64,000 nucleotides of DNA from Neptunomonas qingdaonensis (GTDB lineage: Bacteria > Pseudomonadota > Gammaproteobacteria > Pseudomonadales > Balneatricaceae). Shown in pieces: positions 58,084 to 64,000 of the stretch. The DNA lies in contig NZ_FOOU01000004.1 in the NCBI RefSeq assembly GCF_900113275.1, positions 310,001-374,000 on the forward strand, read 5' to 3'. Each line of letters begins with the position of its first letter. Within the stretch, counting starts at the first letter, position 1. The notes under the pieces were generated by a model. That model made no database searches, was not told where the DNA came from, and saw only the letters and a program-made list of their open reading frames with translations. The position numbers were made by a program, and so were the translations under genes.

Positions 58084-58467
58084 ATGCGCCAAGATATAAT
58101 GAAAGATATCCAGGAATCGTTCGTTCCCATCACTGTGATTTCTGACATAAACAAGTCAGCCGCCGAAAAGTTAATCGCGATTCAGTCTGACTATATGACT
58201 GACCTGTTCAACACCGGACTAGCGCAGATGCAAACACTAAGTAGCGTAAAGGAACCAAAAGAAGCATTCGAACTGCAGATCAAATACTTCAAAGAGCTAG
58301 ACGCTAAATTGGCTAATGTGACTGAAAAAGAAGTCGCCATGCTGTCAGCAACCAAAGAACAACTGCTGGACGTTATAGAACAGCATATTTCTGAAATGTC
58401 AGATATTTTCGGGATGGCTGATGCTACCGGGTTTATGCAGGATGCTCAGAAAAAACTCAAGAGATAA
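58084..58467 (+). CDS. Phasin family protein
   Basis: 127 residues, helical throughout, of the Phasin_2 type: AAEKLIAIQSDYMTDLFNTG (about 28-47), SSVKEPKEAFELQIKYFKEL (about 56-75) and KEQLLDVIEQHISEMSDIF. Phasins cover polyhydroxyalkanoate granules and help control their size and synthesis. No PHA synthase or depolymerase is near. It is a paralog of the gene at 51811. It could also be a granule-independent stress protein. Confidence 0.85.
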   Translation: MRQDIMKDIQESFVPITVISDINKSAAEKLIAIQSDYMTDLFNTGLAQMQTLSSVKEPKEAFELQIKYFKELDAKLANVTEKEVAMLSATKEQLLDVIEQHISEMSDIFGMADATGFMQDAQKKLKR

Positions 58468-58940
58468 TGAATGTCACTCCACTTAACGGCGGCTCGCACA
58501 ACACAGAGCCCACTCGCAAAAGTCTTGATTGATTGATAAAAGCAGCACCCGTCCGCAAAGGTGATGAAGGATTTTTCTGGTCACTTACGCCAGGCGGGTC
58601 ACGCATCAATATCTTCTTTTATCTAAACCGCCTCCACCTTATTTTATAAACACCCATTAATAATACCTTTGCAGTAAAGCATTGCCAAAAGCCAGCCACT
58701 TCACACCCATCAACATGAATCGTCAGCAACGCTGCGTGATACAAACGGCGAATAATGAAGGTTCCCCTCACCCGCCAAAGGTGTCGGGCGAAAACCATTA
58801 AAAAGAGCAGCAGCAGATCCCGTTAGTAAAAAAATAGTGATAGATTTTAGCGACACTAGTCTAGTAGTATAAAATGCTAATGAATGAGCATTCATTCTTT
58901 AACATTTTTATGTTTATTTCTTTACATTGTCAGGGAGAAG
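58468..58940. other. Gene-free stretch before the CheB-CheR gene
   Basis: About 470 bp with no supported gene; the frame 58710-58895 on the minus strand lacks a ribosome site. The AT-rich 58830-58920 part probably holds the promoter of the following operon. Confidence 0.35.
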
Positions 58941-58967
58941 ATGATGGATCAAGGCTTCACAACATGA
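58941..58967 (+). CDS. 8-residue upstream ORF coupled to the CheB-CheR gene
   Basis: ATG ATG with GGGAGAAG directly upstream encodes MMDQGFTT and stops with TGA overlapping the next ATG (ATGA). The big gene itself lacks a good ribosome site, so its translation probably depends on termination of this mini-ORF. Confidence 0.5.
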   Translation: MMDQGFTT

Positions 58968-61939
58968 ACGAAAATTGCCCCATTGTTGGCATAGGTGCTT
59001 CTGCAGGTGGACTTGAAGCTCTGGAAACATTCTTCAACAACATACCTGATAACAACGGTATGGCATTTGTCGTTGTCATGCACTTAGACCCTTCTCATGT
59101 AAGCCTGTTACCAGAACTGTTGCAAAGACGCACCAAAATGGAAGTCGTTAAAATTCGCAGTTCAGAACAGGTAGCCGCCAATAAAATCTATGTCATTCCA
59201 CCCAACCGAAATTTGCAGATTTGCGATAACGTACTGGAGCTGATCGAAACGCCAGGCCAGCGTATCAAATCACCCATTGATTCTTTCTTTGAATCCTTAG
59301 CACAAGACCAGGGACGGAATGCCGCCTGCATCATACTTTCGGGTACGGGCACAGACGGAACATTGGGGCTCAAAGAGATAGCCGCTGAATCAGGCTTCGC
59401 GCTGGCTCAATCGACAAGCTCTGCCAAATACGATGGTATGCCAAAAAGTGCGATAGACACAGGGTTGGTCAACTTCATACTTGATCCCAGCGAGATGCCA
59501 AGGCATTTAATAGAGCATTTCAAAACATCAGTGATGAACAGATCAAACACAGTGACAGATACTGAAATATTAACCAGTATTCTCTCACAAATCTTACTCA
59601 TCATTAAAAATAAAATGGGGCATGATTTTTCGCTTTATAAGAAAAAAACAATATTTCGTCGTATCGAGCGACGCATGCAAGTCCTGCAAATTGAAAATAT
59701 ACACGATTATTTATTACTTCTTCAAAAACGCACTCAGGAAGGGAGTCAGGAAGTCGGCATATTATTTCGTGATCTTCTTATCGGCGTTACCAGCTTTTTC
59801 AGAGACAAAGACGCATTTAAAGTTTTATCAGACACCATCCTCCCTGAGTTACTCGACAAACAACCTGATAATTATACAGTACGTGTCTGGGCCCCTGGCT
59901 GCAGCAGTGGCGAAGAAGCTTATTCTATGGCGATTCTTCTGCAAGAATACATGGCCACTTCAGCCAAGAGTATGAATATACAGATTTTTGCGACCGACGT
60001 AGACGAATATGCGATTGAACGGGCCCGCAGTGGACGCTATCCGCAAACGGTTATAAATGATCTGGGGGAGGAGTATTGCCAGCGTTACTTTACTAAAGAG
60101 GATGGCTACTACAATGTAAAAAAATTCCTCCGCGAGATGGTCGTTTTCGCCACTCAGAATTTGATACAAGACCCTCCTTTTTCAAAACTTGATATTATTT
60201 GCTGTCGTAATTTGTTGATCTACTTTAGCCCGGAATTACAAAGACATATTTTTCCTATTTTTCATTACAGTTTAAAAGATGAAGGCATTCTGTTTTTAGG
60301 GCCATCAGAAACAACAGGCCAGTCAAATAGTTATTTTGAAATTATAGACAAAAAATGGAAAATATTTAAACGCAAACCTCACCAGGAAAATACAACGTCT
60401 GGTCTGCATTTTACAGAGCCACAGAGTCCCTTAAAAATGGAAAAGACAAACACACGACCAGCAGCAACCCAGATTACAGAACTGAGTGCGCTTCAGCTTG
60501 TTGAAATGATCCTTAAAAACAATAATGTTCCGCCCTGCGTCATTATCGATAACCGAATGAATATCGTCTATGTGCATGGTCGACTGGGCCATTATTTAGA
60601 GCCGGCCGAAGGCCGCTTAAGCAACCAGATTTTAGAGATGGCTCGCACTCCCGCGCTACGGGAAGAGCTATCCAGCGCTATTCATAAAGCGGTATTACAT
60701 AAAAAAGATGTTCTTAAAAAGAACATTCCTTTTGGCATGGATGACAGTAAATTATTTTTAGATCTAAGCGTAAAGGTATTGCAGGAAATAGGCAGTTTAA
60801 AAGATCTGCTCATGATTACCTTTACCGAAAAACCGCATGCCAAAGCCACCACGGCAACCGACATAAATAAACAGCTGCCCGCCAACAATGATGCAAGCAT
60901 TCTACAAAAAGAATTAGACAACATTCGGGATGATTTACAAACAACCATCGAAGAGCTGGAAACATCAAATGAAGAACTCAAGTCTGCTAATGAAGAATTA
61001 CAGTCAACCAATGAAGAGCTGCAGTCCACTAATGAAGAACTAGAAACTTCCAAAGAAGAATTACAATCGCTTAACGAGGAGTCGGTAACTGTTAATGCAG
61101 AATTACAAGCCCATATCGACGAATTATCAATGGCAAATGATGATATAAGAAATCTTTTGAATAGCACCCAGGTAGCAACGCTATTTTTAGATACCGAGTT
61201 AAAAATCCGCCGCTTCACCCCTAAAATGCAGGACATAATTAATCTGCTGCCAACAGACATACACCGACCTATCGCTCACTTGTCTTCTAGTTTACAAAAC
61301 ATAAAGTTAACTGACGTTGCTAACCATGTTCTCAAGACGCTTGAAAAGCATGAAATCGAAGTATATGACGTTAAAGATAAATATTATAAAATGCGCGCTC
61401 TTCCTTACCGCACATCAAATAATGTTATCGCTGGTGTAGTTATCTCATTTGAAGATATTACCAGTATAAAAGAGATAGAAAAAACGTTAATAGACAGCGA
61501 ACAGCGCTATAAAAGCTTATTCGATAACTCTCCCTTCACTGTACTTGAAGTAGATGCATCAGGGCTGGTTAAATACATTGATACGCATCACCTGACAACG
61601 CTTGAAAAACTAGAATCACATTTAAAAAATAAAAATTTTAAAAGTGAAGAGCTAACAAATTTAATACAGATACTTAATATTAATGATTCAGGTGTATCAT
61701 TATTTGATGGATCAGATAAAGCATCTCTGCTAAAAAGTATCCCTAAGCTGATCCTGACAACTGCTTTTCTATCAAAACACATGCAAGCCATCGTTGAACA
61801 TAAATCCAATATCATATTTACATCAAAAATCCACACCATTAGCCAGAAGAATTTAGAATGTAAGATTACAATAACCATACCAAAAATAAAAAAGCCAGAC
61901 CATGCAGCCAACACAATTTTAGTATTAGTACCTGTTTAA
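58964..61939 (+). CDS. CheB-CheR hybrid with coiled coil and PAS domains
   Basis: 991 residues. The CheB methylesterase domain (about 5-185) has the catalytic Ser in GIGASAGGLEAL, His in VVMHLDPSH and Asp in SGTGTDGTLG. The CheR methyltransferase domain (about 210-470) has FFRD, WAPGCSSGEEAYS and ATDVDEYAIERARSG. A linker with a PAS-like part (about 500-620) leads to a coiled coil (about 640-720) of near-perfect repeats such as NEELQSTNEEL, then a PAS_10-like domain (about 735-845) and a last PAS-like segment. There is no receiver domain or kinase. Such hybrids tune receptor methylation or non-chemotactic signalling. A PAS-GGDEF-EAL gene follows 40 bp later. Confidence 0.92.
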   Translation: MNENCPIVGIGASAGGLEALETFFNNIPDNNGMAFVVVMHLDPSHVSLLPELLQRRTKMEVVKIRSSEQVAANKIYVIPPNRNLQICDNVLELIETPGQRIKSPIDSFFESLAQDQGRNAACIILSGTGTDGTLGLKEIAAESGFALAQSTSSAKYDGMPKSAIDTGLVNFILDPSEMPRHLIEHFKTSVMNRSNTVTDTEILTSILSQILLIIKNKMGHDFSLYKKKTIFRRIERRMQVLQIENIHDYLLLLQKRTQEGSQEVGILFRDLLIGVTSFFRDKDAFKVLSDTILPELLDKQPDNYTVRVWAPGCSSGEEAYSMAILLQEYMATSAKSMNIQIFATDVDEYAIERARSGRYPQTVINDLGEEYCQRYFTKEDGYYNVKKFLREMVVFATQNLIQDPPFSKLDIICCRNLLIYFSPELQRHIFPIFHYSLKDEGILFLGPSETTGQSNSYFEIIDKKWKIFKRKPHQENTTSGLHFTEPQSPLKMEKTNTRPAATQITELSALQLVEMILKNNNVPPCVIIDNRMNIVYVHGRLGHYLEPAEGRLSNQILEMARTPALREELSSAIHKAVLHKKDVLKKNIPFGMDDSKLFLDLSVKVLQEIGSLKDLLMITFTEKPHAKATTATDINKQLPANNDASILQKELDNIRDDLQTTIEELETSNEELKSANEELQSTNEELQSTNEELETSKEELQSLNEESVTVNAELQAHIDELSMANDDIRNLLNSTQVATLFLDTELKIRRFTPKMQDIINLLPTDIHRPIAHLSSSLQNIKLTDVANHVLKTLEKHEIEVYDVKDKYYKMRALPYRTSNNVIAGVVISFEDITSIKEIEKTLIDSEQRYKSLFDNSPFTVLEVDASGLVKYIDTHHLTTLEKLESHLKNKNFKSEELTNLIQILNINDSGVSLFDGSDKASLLKSIPKLILTTAFLSKHMQAIVEHKSNIIFTSKIHTISQKNLECKITITIPKIKKPDHAANTILVLVPV

Positions 61940-61979
61940 CATGGGCTCTGAAATCAACTCACTATGGTAAGGCAGCCGA

Positions 61980-64000
61980 ATGAGTACCAGTGATAAGTTC
62001 TCTGAACTTCGAAAAAAAGCTGAAGATATACTGAAGCTGTTCAATCATGTTGATACGGTGGCCAATAACACCGACCTTGCTAAGCTATTGCATGAACTTG
62101 ATACCTACAGAATTGAGCTGGAATTACAGAACGAAGAGCTTCAATTAACCAATGCTGAGCTGAATAGCCTTCAAGATGAGCTAGAAGAGGAGATCTCTGT
62201 TCATTTCAGGCACTACGATATTGCGCCCGTGGGTTATGTCACTATCGATGTATATAAAAACATACTCGAAGTAAACCAGACGCTGGCTGGTAAGTTAGGA
62301 TTAAATAAAGACGCCCTCGTTGGGCGCCCTTTCACTTCGCTTATCTTTGCAGATGATCAGGATAATTTCTATTTCTTTTGCAATAAAGTCATCAAGGATA
62401 AAAAAACTGATACCTGTGAATTGCGTTTATACACTAAAACCATTAGCCCTTTTTGGGTTAAGCTGGATTGCGCACCTGAGCATCATAATAAAGGCATGCG
62501 TATACACATGGCGATCAGTGATATATCTAACTTAAAAGCCTTAGAGCAAGATTTAACCCTATCGGCTTCCGTTTTAGACGAATGTGGAGAGATGATTATT
62601 GTTACTGACCCTGACTACAATATCATCAAGGTCAATAAAGCCTTTGTTCATACCACAGGCTTTAGTAAAGCAGAAACACTGGGAAAAAATTATAGTATTT
62701 TACAATCAGGTAAACACAATGAGCAGTTTTATCAGGAGATGTGGACGTCGCTAAAGATCAATAAAAATTGGCAGGGTGAAATATGGAATAAACGAAAAAA
62801 TGGTGAAATTTATCCTGCATGGATTAGCCTGACGACCATCAGTAACCCAGATGGATCACCCGCGTATTTTATCAGCGTATCTTCAGATATCACCCAACGC
62901 AAAAAAGATGCCGAGCACATTCACTTTATGGCCTATTATGATCCGTTAACAGGCCTACCCAACAGAATTTTATTACAAGATCGCCTCAAACAAGCACTCG
63001 TTCAGGCGCACCGTAACCGCCAACACGGTGCTGTTTTCATATTAGATATTGACCACTTTAAAGTGATTAATGATTCTTTAGGGCACTTAATCGGTGATGA
63101 ACTTCTGCAAGAAGTCGCTAAACGTTTGTCCGACTGCATTCGCGAGGAAGATACGATATCCCGCCTGGGGGGAGATGAGTTTGTCGTCTTGCTCGCCGAT
63201 TTAGGCGAAGATAAAAAAAATGCGATAAGCCATGCCAGCAGTGTTGCCGAAAAAATTATTCATACCATATCTGAACCCATTGTCACGCAAGAGAACAAAC
63301 TGCAGATTACCGTCAGTATCGGCATCGTGATGTTTCCGGATGATACCGACCAGATCATAGACTTGATGAAACTGGCTGATAATGCCATGTATAAAGTCAA
63401 ACAATCAGGCCGCAATAACTATAAGTTTGTTACCCCCAGCTTACAAAAAGAAGCGGATGAACGCTTAAGTGTTCAACATGGTTTACATGACGCACTCAAA
63501 AGAAATCACTTTGAACTGTATTACCAACCGCAAATTAACTTTATAACCCAGGCAGTCAGCGGCGCAGAAGCACTCATCCGATGGCAAAAGCCGAATAGCG
63601 GCGTAGTGTATCCGGATGATTTCATAACGATTTCAGAAGAAAGCGGATTGATTGTTCCTATCGGTACCTGGGTCTTAGAAGAAGCCTGCCGACAAATATC
63701 GTCATGGAACACACACAAAAAACAACCGATTTCTTTCATTTCAGTAAATATGAGTGTCCGCCAATTTCAGCAAAAAAACTTTATCTCTGAAATGCAGCGC
63801 ATCATGCTGAATCATAACATCCAGCCTCAGCAGCTTGAACTCGAACTGACCGAATCTATTCTTATCCACAATCTGGACGAAACAAAAAGAAAATTATTCG
63901 AACTAAGAGAGATGGGTATTCGTCTTGCTATAGATGATTTTGGTACCGGCTATTCCTCTCTCCAATACCTGAAAAACTTGCCCATCGATGTGATAAAAAT
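61980..64000 (+). CDS. PAS-PAS-GGDEF-EAL cyclic-di-GMP enzyme (partial)
   Basis: The frame is open to the window end; 673 residues are seen. A coiled N-terminus (LELQNEELQLTNAELNSL) resembles the end of CheB-CheR hybrids. Two PAS domains follow (about 75-190 and 195-310; the second with a PAC-like ITQRKKDAEH). The GGDEF domain (about 320-480) has an intact RLGGDEFVVLL and the start signature DPLTGLPNR. The EAL domain begins near 500 with GAEALIRW, ESIL and DDFGTGYSSL, and is cut off. Both active sites look intact so far, so the protein may make or break cyclic-di-GMP. It is probably co-transcribed with the CheB-CheR gene. Confidence 0.92.
   Translation, partial: MSTSDKFSELRKKAEDILKLFNHVDTVANNTDLAKLLHELDTYRIELELQNEELQLTNAELNSLQDELEEEISVHFRHYDIAPVGYVTIDVYKNILEVNQTLAGKLGLNKDALVGRPFTSLIFADDQDNFYFFCNKVIKDKKTDTCELRLYTKTISPFWVKLDCAPEHHNKGMRIHMAISDISNLKALEQDLTLSASVLDECGEMIIVTDPDYNIIKVNKAFVHTTGFSKAETLGKNYSILQSGKHNEQFYQEMWTSLKINKNWQGEIWNKRKNGEIYPAWISLTTISNPDGSPAYFISVSSDITQRKKDAEHIHFMAYYDPLTGLPNRILLQDRLKQALVQAHRNRQHGAVFILDIDHFKVINDSLGHLIGDELLQEVAKRLSDCIREEDTISRLGGDEFVVLLADLGEDKKNAISHASSVAEKIIHTISEPIVTQENKLQITVSIGIVMFPDDTDQIIDLMKLADNAMYKVKQSGRNNYKFVTPSLQKEADERLSVQHGLHDALKRNHFELYYQPQINFITQAVSGAEALIRWQKPNSGVVYPDDFITISEESGLIVPIGTWVLEEACRQISSWNTHKKQPISFISVNMSVRQFQQKNFISEMQRIMLNHNIQPQQLELELTESILIHNLDETKRKLFELREMGIRLAIDDFGTGYSSLQYLKNLPIDVIK

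Noticed and set aside
60682-61260. 192-codon serine-rich minus-strand frame
   Set aside because: It is a shadow of the repetitive coiled coil in the CheB-CheR gene.
1-64000. CRISPR arrays, rRNA genes, further tRNAs
   Set aside because: No regularly spaced repeats and no rRNA landmarks were seen; only one tRNA cloverleaf was found.

Overview
The window looks like chromosomal DNA of a marine gammaproteobacterium, probably of the Oceanospirillales type. That is inferred from gene content (GltX, NasT/NasS, a NirBD nitrate-assimilation regulon with a kinase-phosphatase, phasins, MtnK); no marker gene fixes the genus. It has two parts joined at a tRNA-Ala(GGC) gene at 30058-30133.

Positions 1 to about 30080 are the right-hand part of a genomic island or ICE-like element. 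A P4-type tyrosine integrase (28669-29865) faces the 3' end of the tRNA; the other end lies outside the window. From left to right the island holds: (a) a probable anti-phage operon of DUF1156 methyltransferase, DUF3780 and DUF499 ATPase with a ribbon-helix-helix protein; (b) two tiny membrane proteins, a RadC-family protein and a one-domain tyrosine recombinase; (c) a minus-strand, integron-like cassette array (about 7.97-15.15 kb) with attC-like sites, an acetyltransferase, two membrane-anchored proteins of unknown role and a complete Gabija (GajA-GajB) system. Two group II intron remnants interrupt attC sites in this array, and a broken IS3-family remnant bounds it; (d) a sparse region with a CsrA paralog that ends in a 54-bp perfect palindrome, a thermonuclease, AlpA and several unknown small genes; (e) replication and recombination genes: a DUF3987 protein, a HUH-type initiator-like protein with a nearby inverted repeat, a zinc-ribbon/glycine-zipper protein, a YqaJ exonuclease, a gp3-like protein and a DUF932 protein; (f) a broken second alpA and the integrase.

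From 30.1 kb to 64 kb the DNA looks like dense core chromosome. DUF211, a VIT-like membrane protein and a P-type cation ATPase form one operon. After gltX comes a nitrate-assimilation regulon: nasT-nasS, a NarK-type transporter, a PP2C-kinase fusion, an FAD reductase with nirBD, and nasA. The last two blocks are separated by two opposing genes (a DsbA-like isomerase and an MscS-like channel). Four good sigma-54 promoters and three leader RNAs with the same AATGGC hexaloop ahead of an intrinsic terminator suggest NtrC-type activation plus ANTAR (NasT) antitermination, with NasS as the nitrate sensor that restrains NasT.

The rest holds two phasin-like genes, dgkA, two integral membrane proteins (DUF2157 and DUF4401-GDYXXLXY), mtnK, a TauE/SafE transporter, a giant CheB-CheR-PAS hybrid with a coupled mini-ORF in front, and a PAS-GGDEF-EAL protein cut by the window end.
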